From the NCBI RefSeq assembly GCF_019891175.1, contig NZ_CP072600.1, forward strand, positions 4,588,001 through 4,652,000: a stretch of DNA of 64,000 nt, given 5' to 3'. Origin of the DNA: Leptothermofonsia sichuanensis E412. GTDB lineage: Bacteria > Cyanobacteriota > Cyanobacteriia > Leptolyngbyales > Leptolyngbyaceae. Made by a program: the position numbers and the translations under genes. The notes under the pieces are model-generated. The model saw nothing but the letters and a program-made list of their open reading frames with translations, ran no database searches and was not told the origin of the DNA. Below are positions 45,102 through 53,839 of this stretch, in pieces (positions within the stretch are counted from its first letter, which is position 1; each line of letters begins with the position of its first letter).

Positions 45102-46058
45102 TCAGCCCTTCTCATGCTGCTCATAGGCTGCCACAATCCGCTGGACCAGCGGATGCCGGATTACATCCGCTTTCGACAGGTGGCAGAAAGCAATCCCCTC
45201 AACCGAGTGCAAAATTTTCTCCGCGATCGCCAGCCCAGAGGGCTGGTTCGGGGGCAAATCCGTTTGCGTCAGGTCACCGGTGACGACCATGCGAGAGCGG
45301 AACCCCAACCGCGTCAGGATCATTTTCATTTGAGCTGGGGTGGTATTCTGTGCCTCATCCAGAATTACGAAAGAATTGTTCAGCGTCCGTCCCCGCATGT
45401 AGGCAATGGGTGCCACCTCAATCACCCCCCGCTCCATCAAACCGGGAATCTTCTCCGGGTCTATAAACTCATACAGTGCATCGTAGAGGGGGCGCAGGTA
45501 GGGATTCACTTTCTGCTGCAAGTCCCCTGGCAAGAAGCCCAGCTTCTCCCCAGCTTCGACGGCAGGGCGGGTCAGAATCAGGCGTTCATACTGATTGTCC
45601 AGCAGTGCTTGGACTGCTAAAACAGCCGCCAGAAAGGTCTTTCCTGTACCAGCAGGCCCAATGCAAAAAGTGAGGTCATGGCTGCGAACGGCCTGAATAT
45701 ACTGCCGCTGCCGGAAGGTTTTCGCCCGAATTTCTTCCCCCCGGCGGGTGCGGGCAAGCACATCCTGTTGCATGTCCTGAAGATCACTCTGGCGCTGCGT
45801 ATCCAGAGCATGGCGAGCGGTCAGAATATCCACTCCGGTGACGGGCTTGCCCTGACTCCAGAAATCTTCCAGTGCCCTCACCAGACGGCTGCTCAGATCA
45901 ATCTGGTTATCCGTGCCACTGATGAGCAGATCCTGCCCGCGCAATACCAAACGGGCACCCGTCTGCTGCATCAGGGTTTTCAAGTTCTCTTCCCGCTCAC
46001 CGGCGAGGGCGATCGCGCTCTCAATACTGGGCAACTGGATGATGAGAGGTTCTGCCAT
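45102..46058 (-). CDS. ybeZ: PhoH-like (YbeZ) ATPase
   Basis: This protein has about 318 residues. An N-terminal KH-like region (about 1-95, including NLKTLMQQTGARLVLRGQDLLISG) precedes the PhoH ATPase domain: Walker A CIGPAGTGKTFLAAVLA, ILTRPAVEAGEKLGFLPGDLQQKV, RGRTLNNSFVILDEAQNTTPAQMKMILTRLG (Walker B) and SRMVVTGDLTQTDLP. YbeZ-type proteins act in ribosome maturation and RNA metabolism, in many bacteria with YbeY. It starts eight bases from the TGA of the KH gene. ATG 46058 is preferred; an overlapping TTG at 46067 is possible. Confidence 0.92.
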   Translation of the reverse strand: MAEPLIIQLPSIESAIALAGEREENLKTLMQQTGARLVLRGQDLLISGTDNQIDLSSRLVRALEDFWSQGKPVTGVDILTARHALDTQRQSDLQDMQQDVLARTRRGEEIRAKTFRQRQYIQAVRSHDLTFCIGPAGTGKTFLAAVLAVQALLDNQYERLILTRPAVEAGEKLGFLPGDLQQKVNPYLRPLYDALYEFIDPEKIPGLMERGVIEVAPIAYMRGRTLNNSFVILDEAQNTTPAQMKMILTRLGFRSRMVVTGDLTQTDLPPNQPSGLAIAEKILHSVEGIAFCHLSKADVIRHPLVQRIVAAYEQHEKG

Positions 46059-46063
46059 CAGGC

Positions 46064-46429
46064 TCAAGCAGGATGATTACGCGATCGGGGTCTGGGAGTG
46101 CCTCTGCCACCAGAGCGGCGGGAATTTGAGCGCTCCGGAGCGTCATGGTGACCGTCCCCGTCCCGTGAATTGGGAAACCCGCCATAAATATCGAGGTGGG
46201 CAGCATACCCGGCTGAGCGGGCAACCCCCTCAAGCACCGTTCGAATCGCCTGAATATTCCGGCCTCCCCGCCCAAACACACGCCCCTTGTCAGACCCGTC
46301 AAACGCCAGCCGTACCCAGATTTTTGCTTTACTCCGGGAAACTTCACAGTCAACCCTCAGGGACTCTGGCGTTTCCAGGAACGGTTCCACAAGAAACCTG
46401 ACTAACCCGGCGTAGTCTGGAGCGATCAT
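46064..46429 (-). CDS. khpA: KH-domain RNA-binding protein (KhpA type) with basic tail
   Basis: This protein of about 121 residues starts MIAPDYAGLVRFLVEPFLETPESL, followed by a KH domain with GSDKGRVFGRGGRNIQAIRTVL (GxxG loop as GRGG) and AHLDIYGG. It has an Arg/Ser/Gly/His-rich tail (about 90-121), likely disordered and RNA-binding. KhpA proteins bind RNA and follow rpsP in many genomes, as here. ATG 46462 overlaps the rpsP stop by eight bases and is a possible coupled start. phoH follows at once. Confidence 0.9.
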   Translation of the reverse strand: MIAPDYAGLVRFLVEPFLETPESLRVDCEVSRSKAKIWVRLAFDGSDKGRVFGRGGRNIQAIRTVLEGVARSAGYAAHLDIYGGFPNSRDGDGHHDAPERSNSRRSGGRGTPRPRSRNHPA

Positions 46430-46454
46430 GTTAGAGGATGGTTGCGTAACGAAT

Positions 46455-46703
46455 TCAGGCATTGACCTGTTCAAAAACGTTGGCTTTTTGCAAAATACTA
46501 CGGACGGTATCGGTGGGTTGTGCCCCTTCCTTCAGACGCTTGACGATCGCCGGTACATCCAACCGGGTCTCATCCGTCCGGGGATTGTAAAAGCCGAGTT
46601 CCTCCAGGGGACGCCCATCCCGACGAGAGGTACTGGTCATCGCCACAATCCGGTAGCTGACTTCACGCTTTTTGCCGTATCGCTTTAATCGCAGTTTGAT
46701 CAT
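46455..46703 (-). CDS. rpsP: 30S ribosomal protein S16
   Basis: This is an 82-residue ribosomal protein. [38 protein letters not shown] and [19 protein letters not shown] are hallmark S16 segments. It heads the rpsP-khpA-phoH order with minimal gaps, so a single transcript is expected. The upstream gap of 188 bases contains an A/T-rich stretch suited to its promoter. Confidence 0.97.
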   Translation of the reverse strand: MIKLRLKRYGKKREVSYRIVAMTSTSRRDGRPLEELGFYNPRTDETRLDVPAIVKRLKEGAQPTDTVRSILQKANVFEQVNA

Positions 46704-46891
46704 GTTGTGTAAGGGGTTGCTTCCAAATAAATGACAGAATCAATCACAAGAGTTGAGGGAAAGGAGTCAGCCGCCACCTGTTAGAAACCCTCAAAAAAAG
46801 ATCACAGACTCATTATTTTATCACGGGAAGGCGATCGCGCCATCCCTTTAGTCGAGAGAAGGGTAAATCGATGGCATCTATTCAAATCTAT

Positions 46892-47566
46892 TCAAAGAGT
46901 ATCCGGATCTTCTCCCAATTCCCGCAACCGCGCTGCCAGTCGTTTAGCCCGCTCTTCTGCCTGTTGGCGGGCAATTGTTTGTTGCTCTAAGGCGTCCGCA
47001 AGTTCATCAGGAATTAACAGCTTTTCCCCCGTGTCCAGACGATAAAACCCAATGAGCTTGCCCTCTACCACAAGCCGCAACTGCAAGGGTTGGCATTGAA
47101 AATCCGTGATGACTTCATAAGTCTCCCCCCGCAGGCGATAGCCCCGTAACTTTTCGGGTATCCATTCTCCTTTGGGATCAAACTGCCAGTATTCCTGAAC
47201 GCCTAACTGTTCGTACAGGGTTTTCTTAAAGCCCTCATCCTGATATCGAGTTTCTTCAGAAGTCATCTCAAAGATGACCCCAGGAACCTGCCCCTCCTCC
47301 CAGATTTTGTAGCTATCCCGCCCACCCGGAGGGACATCAAAAATCACCATGATGTCTGGAGCCGTCCGCAAACGCGGAAACCCCTGGGCGTAGTAGAGAT
47401 ACTGATTACCCAATACGGTTGCCTGACGGCCTGCCAAAAACTGACGCAATACCTCCAGAACAACAATCAGAGCATACAAATGGTCAAAGGTTTCTGCCAC
47501 AGGTTCACCATCGCCCGTTGGATAAAAGGGCTCAGCAGGCTGAAGGTCTGGTAAGAGTGTTGTCAT
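46892..47566 (-). CDS. Uma2 family (DUF820) putative endonuclease
   Basis: This 224-residue protein follows the cyanobacterial Uma2 pattern: VLGNQYLYYAQGFPRLRTAPDIMVIFDV (catalytic Asp in PDI), GVIFEMTSEETRYQDEGFKKTLYEQLGVQEYWQFDP (Glu and Lys of the PD-ExK-like core) and GYRLRGETYEVI. A C-terminal coiled coil follows (EQQTIARQQAEERAKRLAARLRELG). Uma2 proteins are hugely expanded in cyanobacteria and their role is unsettled; some are encoded by IS elements. It lies between ffh and rpsP, splitting genes that are often neighbours, and uses ordinary codon choice. Confidence 0.88.
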   Translation of the reverse strand: MTTLLPDLQPAEPFYPTGDGEPVAETFDHLYALIVVLEVLRQFLAGRQATVLGNQYLYYAQGFPRLRTAPDIMVIFDVPPGGRDSYKIWEEGQVPGVIFEMTSEETRYQDEGFKKTLYEQLGVQEYWQFDPKGEWIPEKLRGYRLRGETYEVITDFQCQPLQLRLVVEGKLIGFYRLDTGEKLLIPDELADALEQQTIARQQAEERAKRLAARLRELGEDPDTL

Positions 47567-47666
47567 GGGAAACCTGGCAACTCGCGATTTTATTGATGGC
47601 CTGGGTCATCTGGCTTACCACACCTGATACCTGATGCCCGGCACCCAAACGGCTGTAAGCCCAACT

Positions 47667-49121
47667 CTAAAGGGTTCCAAACCCTTTCTTCTTCTTTTCC
47701 TTTTTCTTCTTCTTCCCACCGGGATTTGGGCTGGAATACCCCCGCCAGCCGGGTTGGGGCATCCGGTTTCCCCCTCCCATTCCTGGCATTCCCATTCCGG
47801 GCATACCGGGCATTCCTGGAAAATTGCCCTGCCCCATTTGTTGCATCATGTTCCGCATCTTCTGAAACTTGCTGACCAGCTCACTCACATCCCGTTCCGA
47901 TCGCCCTGAACCCCGTGCCACTCGCCGTCGCCGACTGGGTGAGCCTGCCAGCAAATCCGGATTCTTCCGTTCCTCAATCGTCATAGAGCCGATCATCGAC
48001 TCTGCTTTCTTCAGTTCCGCTTCTCCCTGCTGAAGCTGGTCGTCACTGATTTTGTTCATGCCTGGAATCATTTTCATAATCCCACCCAGAGAACCCATCG
48101 TCTTCAGCAGTCGAGTCTGCTTCATGAAATCCGTAAAGTCAAACTTGGCAGACAGAATTTTCTCCTGCATTTTCTCTGCTTCTGCCAAATCTACCTCTTC
48201 CCGTGCCTTTTCAACCAGGGTCAGTACATCCCCCATGCCCAAAATGCGAGACGCCATCCGGTCTGGGTAGAAGGGCTGAAGAGCCTCGACCTTTTCACCC
48301 ACCCCAATGAATTTAATGGGCTTGCCCGAAATCTGCCTGACGGAAAGGGCAGCCCCACCACGGGTGTCACCATCCATCTTGGTGAGGATGGCTCCTGTAA
48401 TCCCAATCTGTTCATGGAAAGTCTGGGTCAGATTCGCCGCTTCCTGACCCGTCATGGCATCCACAACCAGCAGCACTTCATGGGGCTGCACCGTTTCTTT
48501 GATGCGGGCAAGTTCTGCCATCATATCCTGGTCGATTTGTAGACGACCGGCTGTGTCAATGATGACGGTGTTAATGCCCTCTTCTCTGGCTTTCTCAACC
48601 CCCTGACGGGCAATTTCCACCGGGTTTGCATCCTTACCCAACTCAAACACCGGCACATCGATTTGTTTACCCAGAGTGAGCAACTGGTCGATCGCTGCCG
48701 GTCGGTAAACATCCGTTGCCACTAACATCGTGCTGCGCTTTTCCTTCCGCAGGTGGAGTGCCAGTTTGGCAGTTGCAGTCGTTTTACCGGTCCCCTGCAA
48801 GCCTGCCATCAGGATAATCGTGGGTTTGGTGTCGGCTTCTGCCAGGGGTTCATTTTCGCCCCCCATCACAGCCACCAGTTCGTTGTAGACAATTTCAATG
48901 AACTGCTGATCGGGTCGCACCCCCGCAATTACTTCTGCGCCTTGAGCTTTGGCTTCGACCTCTGCCACGAAGTTTTTTACTACCTGGAGGTTAACGTCTG
49001 CCTCCAGCAGGGCACGGCGGACTTCTCGCACCGCTTCCTTAATATTCGATTCAGAAATTTTGTCCTGACCGCGCAGTTTTTTCCAGGCAGATTCAAGGCG
49101 ATCGGAAAGGGCTTCAAACAT
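47667..49121 (-). CDS. ffh: Signal recognition particle protein Ffh (SRP54)
   Basis: Ffh binds 4.5S RNA and signal peptides of nascent membrane proteins. The 484-residue protein has the N domain, then the GTPase with MAGLQGTGKTTATAKLALH (about 107-125), DVYRPAAIDQL, VIIDTAGRLQID and TKMDGDTRGGAALS, followed by the methionine-rich M domain (about 305-430). A long Gly/Met/Pro tail (MPGMPGMGMPGMGGG) and a Lys-rich end follow; such tails are found in cyanobacterial Ffh. ATG at 49121. No ffs RNA gene was recognised nearby. Confidence 0.95.
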   Translation of the reverse strand: MFEALSDRLESAWKKLRGQDKISESNIKEAVREVRRALLEADVNLQVVKNFVAEVEAKAQGAEVIAGVRPDQQFIEIVYNELVAVMGGENEPLAEADTKPTIILMAGLQGTGKTTATAKLALHLRKEKRSTMLVATDVYRPAAIDQLLTLGKQIDVPVFELGKDANPVEIARQGVEKAREEGINTVIIDTAGRLQIDQDMMAELARIKETVQPHEVLLVVDAMTGQEAANLTQTFHEQIGITGAILTKMDGDTRGGAALSVRQISGKPIKFIGVGEKVEALQPFYPDRMASRILGMGDVLTLVEKAREEVDLAEAEKMQEKILSAKFDFTDFMKQTRLLKTMGSLGGIMKMIPGMNKISDDQLQQGEAELKKAESMIGSMTIEERKNPDLLAGSPSRRRRVARGSGRSERDVSELVSKFQKMRNMMQQMGQGNFPGMPGMPGMGMPGMGGGNRMPQPGWRGYSSPNPGGKKKKKEKKKKGFGTL

Positions 49122-49617
49122 AGGTGTCTCTTTTGCAGAACGATTCGGGGTGGGATGGGGAAGGTATCGGAAATACTACTTTACGCGAAGTGCAATAATC
49201 TTCAGATCCCCGGTGTCTGGGGAGGTCAGCCAGTCATTCGATTGGAGTCCATGAGACACCGGGGATCTTAGTTTCCAAGTTGCACATGGCGTTACTTTAA
49301 TTATTTATACAGATTAGCGCTTTCAGTCCTGTTGGTTCCGGTTGGAGGAGAACAGGGTGTGAAAAAGGGTGATGTAAAAGAAGAAATAAGAATCTAGGTT
49401 AGACATGGATTCATGCAGGCGAAAGAGGCAAACTAGAGCTTGAATGCCTATCCGAACAGCCCAGGCACCAGCCCACAGCCAGTGTTGCTGAATAGTCAGA
49501 TGATTGAACCTTGAATTCATCCAACTCTGGATTCATCCCTGAAATCAGCCGCGCCCAGGCTAGTTGGTGTTTTTTGGACAGGCTGGAAACCTGAATCGTC
49601 ATAGGAATTATTGATCG
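49122..49617. other. Divergent intergenic region between ffh and the GAF gene
   Basis: These 496 bases hold a family B repeat (49181-49295). A 65-residue minus-strand frame over 49323-49520 has no convincing protein character. Promoters for both divergent genes must lie here. Confidence 0.5.
49181..49295 (+). repeat. Family B palindromic repeat, copy 3
   Basis: Begins TTACGCGAAGTGC and ends TTGCACATGGCGTTAC. Arms AGATCCCCGGTGTCT and AGACACCGGGGATCT pair perfectly. Confidence 0.9.
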
Positions 49618-52041
49618 ATGCACACTTCTGAATCGACCGCTGGAGTGTCGCTGGAAACCCCCACGGCACAGAGTATTCAGCCACCCGAAAAATCGAGTCG
49701 AAATCAACTGGCAGGGACCCAGGGGCTACGCAAACTGGCGGCCCGGTTTCCAGAGGTGGCTGAGCTTCAGCAGCTTCAGGCTCTGGTGGAGCATACCGAT
49801 TGGCTGAATTATTTTCAACGGTGTAGTCGGCTGCTGGTAGCCGTAATTGAGCCAACTACCCTGGTTTTGAGGTATGCCAATGATTATTTTTGCAGGCTGG
49901 TGGGGGTTGGAGGCGATCGCCCCTCTACTGAGAACCCTGGATTTCTGGGGGAAGATTTGGGGAATGTCCTGAATCACTTACTGACAGAGGCAGACAACGC
50001 AGCCGTGCAACGATTGTATCGCCGGCATCTGCTTCATCTCGTGTTGCGGGATGTTTACCAGGTTGAGCCTCAGGATTGCCGCTTGCTGGATGAACCAGTC
50101 ATGCTGACGTTGCCCAGTCCTGTCTGTACAGGTCCTCGCCATGTCGAATGCTGGTTTCGGTCTGAACAACTGACGATTACCCGCTTAAATCCTGAGTTGG
50201 ATGAATTTGCTGACCTGGGCTTGCCGCAGATGGGAGTTGAACAACTGGAGCGGCAATTGGCTGACCCCAACCAGGTGCGGCGGTTAGAGCAACGGTTAAA
50301 TCTGGAGAACTATCAGGTAGAGGGATGGCTGCTGCTGGAAGGGGTAGATGTGACCGATCGCGAAATGATGCATCGAATTACCCAGCTACTGATCAATCAG
50401 GACTCGATCTTACAGGCAGAGAAGTTTCGGGAAGTGGATGGACAGTTGCGATCCCTCTTCCGTGCCCGTAATAGCGTTATTCTGTGCATTGAGGGCAATC
50501 AGACTCGTCTTTTCACAGGTTCAGTCAGTGAAGACCTGGACCATTCCACCTACTCCCTTGATGCGTTGCAAAACTCCCACTTTTTGCAAGCGGTTCAGAC
50601 CAATCAGGTGCTTGCCGTTCCTGACCTGGCACAGGACTGCCACAGTGAACCGGGACAGAAGTTGCTGGCGTTGGGGGTGCGATCGCTGCTGCTGATTCCC
50701 CTGGTACCCCAGATGCCAGGCAGAGGAGCAGAGGGAGAGGGGCAAGTGGGGGAAAGGGGGGAATGGAGAGACGGGGAAAATCCCCCATCCAAAATCCCCC
50801 ATCCAAAATCCAAAATATCCAACTCTTCCTATCCGGTGGTGGGAGTCGTTGCTTTGTTGAGCGATCGTCCCCATAACTTTGATGCATTGGACTGTCGTCA
50901 TGCCGAACAACTCATCCCGGCATTTACAGCGGCCCTGACCGATGCTCAACGACAACTGATGCAGCGACGATTTATTACCAACATTCATCCCGCAGTGGAA
51001 TGGCGGTTTCTTCAGGAGGCAGAACGCCGTAGTCTGGGATTGCCGCCGGAACCTATTGTTTTTACCGATGTCTACCCCCTGTATGGGATCTCAGACATCC
51101 GTGGGTCCTCCGATGAACGCAACCGGGCAATTCAGGCAGATTTATTGGAGCAGTTTCGGCTGGGACTGGCCGTGGTGGACGCTGCCTGTGCCGCTCAGGA
51201 GGTTGCTCTGGGGCAGCAACTGCGGCTTGACCTGCTGGAACAAATTCAGCGCCTGCAAGAATCCGTCACTGTCGATGCGGAGGTTTCTGGTATTCGTTAC
51301 CTGCGAGACAACCTGGAGTCCTATTTCGACTATTTTTCTAGCTGTGGCGAGGCGGCGGTTGCTGCCATCAATGCCTACCGATCTGCCTGCGACAACGAGC
51401 ACCAGTGTGTCTATCAGGCACGCACCAGCTATGACGAGATGATTGGCAAAATCAACAGCCTCCTGCGAGAAACCTGGGAGCGCTGGCAGGTAAAAATGCA
51501 GCAGATCACTCCCCACTATTGCGACCTGGAATCAACCGATGGCATTGATCACATGATCTATGCTGGAAAGTCTATCGACCCCCAATTCAGCACCTTTCAG
51601 CTTCGCAGCCTGCGCTATGAGCAATTACGGGCTGTCTGCGAATGCGCCCGCGCGGCAATGGGTTTACAGGAAAGATACAACACCAGTATGCAAGTCACCC
51701 ACCTGGTGCTGGTGCAGGATTTAACCGTGGATATTTTTCATGACGAAACCACGGAGCGGTTGTTTGATGTGCGGGGCACCCGCGACACCCGCTATGAAAT
51801 TGTCAAAAAGCGGATTGATAAGGCGATTGACGAAGAGACTCAGACGCGGATTACCCAACCAGGAATGCTGACACTGGTTTATTCCACAGAAGAAGAATGG
51901 AACGAGTATCAGCAATATCTGCGCTACCTGATGCGAGAGGGTTGGGTCGATCGCTCAGTTGAAAGGGGATCAGTTCAGCCACTTCAGGGAGTCAATGGCT
52001 TAAAATATGTTCGCGTCAGGGTGCTGCCCGCAACCGGATGA
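49618..52041 (+). CDS. Large GAF-domain protein with conserved C-terminal region
   Basis: This 807-residue soluble protein has an N-terminal helical and PAS-like region (about 30-260), a GAF domain (about 275-445, VILCIEGNQTRLFTGSVSE, VRSLLLIPLVP, YPVVGVVALLSDRPHNFD) and a long C-terminal part (about 450-807) with VEWRFLQEAERRSLGLPPEPIVFTDVYPLYGISDIRGSSDERN, then helices and PGMLTLVYSTEEEWNEYQQYLRYLMREGWVD. The ISDIRGSS segment recurs in GAF proteins of other phyla. About 43 residues inside the GAF domain (about 362-405) are low-complexity and encoded by repeat-like DNA. The biochemical role is unknown. ATG at 49618. Confidence 0.8.
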   Translation: MHTSESTAGVSLETPTAQSIQPPEKSSRNQLAGTQGLRKLAARFPEVAELQQLQALVEHTDWLNYFQRCSRLLVAVIEPTTLVLRYANDYFCRLVGVGGDRPSTENPGFLGEDLGNVLNHLLTEADNAAVQRLYRRHLLHLVLRDVYQVEPQDCRLLDEPVMLTLPSPVCTGPRHVECWFRSEQLTITRLNPELDEFADLGLPQMGVEQLERQLADPNQVRRLEQRLNLENYQVEGWLLLEGVDVTDREMMHRITQLLINQDSILQAEKFREVDGQLRSLFRARNSVILCIEGNQTRLFTGSVSEDLDHSTYSLDALQNSHFLQAVQTNQVLAVPDLAQDCHSEPGQKLLALGVRSLLLIPLVPQMPGRGAEGEGQVGERGEWRDGENPPSKIPHPKSKISNSSYPVVGVVALLSDRPHNFDALDCRHAEQLIPAFTAALTDAQRQLMQRRFITNIHPAVEWRFLQEAERRSLGLPPEPIVFTDVYPLYGISDIRGSSDERNRAIQADLLEQFRLGLAVVDAACAAQEVALGQQLRLDLLEQIQRLQESVTVDAEVSGIRYLRDNLESYFDYFSSCGEAAVAAINAYRSACDNEHQCVYQARTSYDEMIGKINSLLRETWERWQVKMQQITPHYCDLESTDGIDHMIYAGKSIDPQFSTFQLRSLRYEQLRAVCECARAAMGLQERYNTSMQVTHLVLVQDLTVDIFHDETTERLFDVRGTRDTRYEIVKKRIDKAIDEETQTRITQPGMLTLVYSTEEEWNEYQQYLRYLMREGWVDRSVERGSVQPLQGVNGLKYVRVRVLPATG
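50716..50820 (+). repeat. Purine-rich and CCATCCAAAAT repeat inserted within the GAF gene
   Basis: A G/A-rich run (50720-50776) is followed by tandem CCATCCAAAATCCC-type units (50784-50820). The composition is typical of cyanobacterial intergenic repeats and unlike the flanking coding sequence. The reading frame stays open. Confidence 0.7.
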
Positions 52042-52232
52042 GCAACAGACCTGACTGAAAATGGGATAGGTCCCTGCTCAACTTTATCCAATTAAATCAG
52101 TACGTAGCCCTTTTCAAGGGTGTGAGGTACAGTGAGGGTGCGGAGCACCGTGCCTCATACTCCCGTACTTTACTCAATTGAGAAACACTATATCCCTCTT
52201 CTGTCACTGCTGCTGGAAAAATTTATAACCAA

Positions 52233-52346
52233 CCCTCGTTCCGGGCTTCCAGCCTGGACTGGAGGTTCAGAGGCGCTGCCTCAAGTAAACCTGAAAGGAG
52301 GCAGCGCCCCGGATTTGCCATTTCCAGGCAGAGCCGTGGAAACGAG
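52233..52346. repeat. Family F inverted repeat (CCTCGTT...AACGAGG)
   Basis: The outer arms start CCTCGTTCC and end GGAAACGAGG. An inner 11-bp perfect stem, GGCGCTGCCTC (52272-52282) with GAGGCAGCGCC (52298-52308), is present. It occupies much of the 52042-52422 gap upstream of pstS. Related GCTCCAGCCTGG sequences occur at 63409-63432. Confidence 0.75.
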
Positions 52347-52422
52347 GTACTTTCCAGAATTTATCTGCTTCAAGTGTGATTAAAAAGGGATAAGGTTTTC
52401 AGGGAAATCATTTGTAAGATTG

Positions 52423-53547
52423 ATGGGGCATGTCCCCCGACGGCAGATCTACTACACCGAGGTTCCTGTGTTTACCAGGTTTGTTTCTTCTCGACGAGAG
52501 TTTTTGGTTTCTCTAGCGGCTGTTGCTCTTGGCATTAAAGCCTGCCAGCCCCAAACCCAAACGCCTCAAACCACAGCCAGCCCTGCCGATGCTTCTCCGG
52601 TATCTCTGTATGGGGCAGGGGCTACCTTTCCATCCTTTCTCTACCTGCGCTGGTTCAGTCAGTTTAACCAGCAGCATCCCAATGTCCAGGTCAGCTATCA
52701 GCCAGTTGGGAGTGCTGCTGGGATTCAGCAATTTATTGCCAATACGGTGGACTTTGGAGCCAGTGAGGTAACCCTGACCGATGCAGAGATTGCCCAGGTC
52801 AACCAGGGAGTTGTGCTGTTACCGACGGCGGCTGGCAGTATTGCAGTTGTTTACAATCTGCCTGGGGTTGAAAGTGGGTTGAAGCTTTCTCGTGAAGTCC
52901 TTCCTGAGATTTTTCTGGGCAGAATCAGTCGATGGAATGACCCCAAAATTGTTGAATTGAATCCGGGTGTCATGCTACCGGATGAGAAGATTTTGCTGAT
53001 CCATCGCTCTGATGGCAGTGGTACCACTGCGGCATTCACAGCGCATTTGAGTGCAATCAGCCCAGAGTGGAAGGAAAAGGTCGGTACGGGGTTGAATGTT
53101 GCCTGGGTTGCCGGAGTCGGCATTAAAGATAATTCCGGCATTGCTGCCCAAATTCAGCAGGCAGCAGGCACGATTGGCTATGTGGAGTATGCGTTTGCCA
53201 AGCAGTTGGGATTGGCGATCGCCACCCTGCAAAACAAGGCAGGGCAATACGTGCCTCTGACCGATGACACAGTTGCTAAAGGGTTGGCTTCCATTACCCT
53301 GTCCGATGATCTGCGCGGTTCCGTTGCGGATCCCGATGATGCCAATGCCTACCCCATCGTCACCTACAGTTGGATTCTGGCATACAAACGCTACAGTGAC
53401 CCACAGAAAGCCAGGGCGCTGAAAGAGGTCATCCGCTGGGGCCTGACCGAGGGGCAAAAACTGGGTCCCGACCTGGGCTATGTACCCATACCGGCTGATA
53501 TTGCCCAGCGATCGCTGACTGCCTTAGACCAGATTGAGAGTTCGTAA
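52423..53547 (+). CDS. pstS: Phosphate ABC transporter substrate-binding protein PstS
   Basis: This protein has about 374 residues. After an N-terminal export signal (about 22-45, SSRREFLVSLAAVALGIKAC) comes the PstS fold: LYGAGATFPSFLYLRWFSQFN, VSYQPVGSAAGIQQFIANTVDFGASE, the phosphate site HRSDGSGTTAAFTAHLSA, and YVEYAFAKQLGLA. The twin-Arg-like RREFL before the hydrophobic core and the Cys at its end suggest a secreted, possibly lipid-anchored protein, although the lipobox is poor. PstS captures phosphate in the periplasm for PstCAB, which is not in this window. ATG 52423 is used; GTG 52468 would also keep the signal. Confidence 0.9.
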   Translation: MGHVPRRQIYYTEVPVFTRFVSSRREFLVSLAAVALGIKACQPQTQTPQTTASPADASPVSLYGAGATFPSFLYLRWFSQFNQQHPNVQVSYQPVGSAAGIQQFIANTVDFGASEVTLTDAEIAQVNQGVVLLPTAAGSIAVVYNLPGVESGLKLSREVLPEIFLGRISRWNDPKIVELNPGVMLPDEKILLIHRSDGSGTTAAFTAHLSAISPEWKEKVGTGLNVAWVAGVGIKDNSGIAAQIQQAAGTIGYVEYAFAKQLGLAIATLQNKAGQYVPLTDDTVAKGLASITLSDDLRGSVADPDDANAYPIVTYSWILAYKRYSDPQKARALKEVIRWGLTEGQKLGPDLGYVPIPADIAQRSLTALDQIESS

Positions 53548-53616
53548 CCTGATGGGCCATTTGGTTTTCAGGATCTCTGGTGTCTCAGGAGTGAGAATTT
53601 TATAGTTTGAAATTTC

Positions 53617-53665
53617 ACCACAGAGGCCCGGAGAACACAGAGCAATTCTTCTGTACCTCTGTGGT
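53617..53665. repeat. Family A hairpin repeat
   Basis: ACCACAGAGGCCCGGAGAAC faces TCTGTACCTCTGTGGT, between pstS and the next gene. Confidence 0.8.
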
Positions 53666-53839
53666 AGGACGATAAGTTTTGGTTTATTTAATTCACGATC
53701 CTTATCATTCTGAACTTCCGATACTCCATACCCGCACCCCGATCCCCCTATCCGCTACTCCCCATTAATGGTAGATTGATGCACTAAGACAGTGTTTGTA
53801 TCCTATTTGGCTGTTTGTGCTGTCCTGGAGGGATGTTTT

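Noticed and set aside
49323-49520. A 65-residue membrane-like protein between ffh and the GAF gene
   Set aside because: There is no ribosome site and no recognisable pattern, and the frame overlaps other chance frames.
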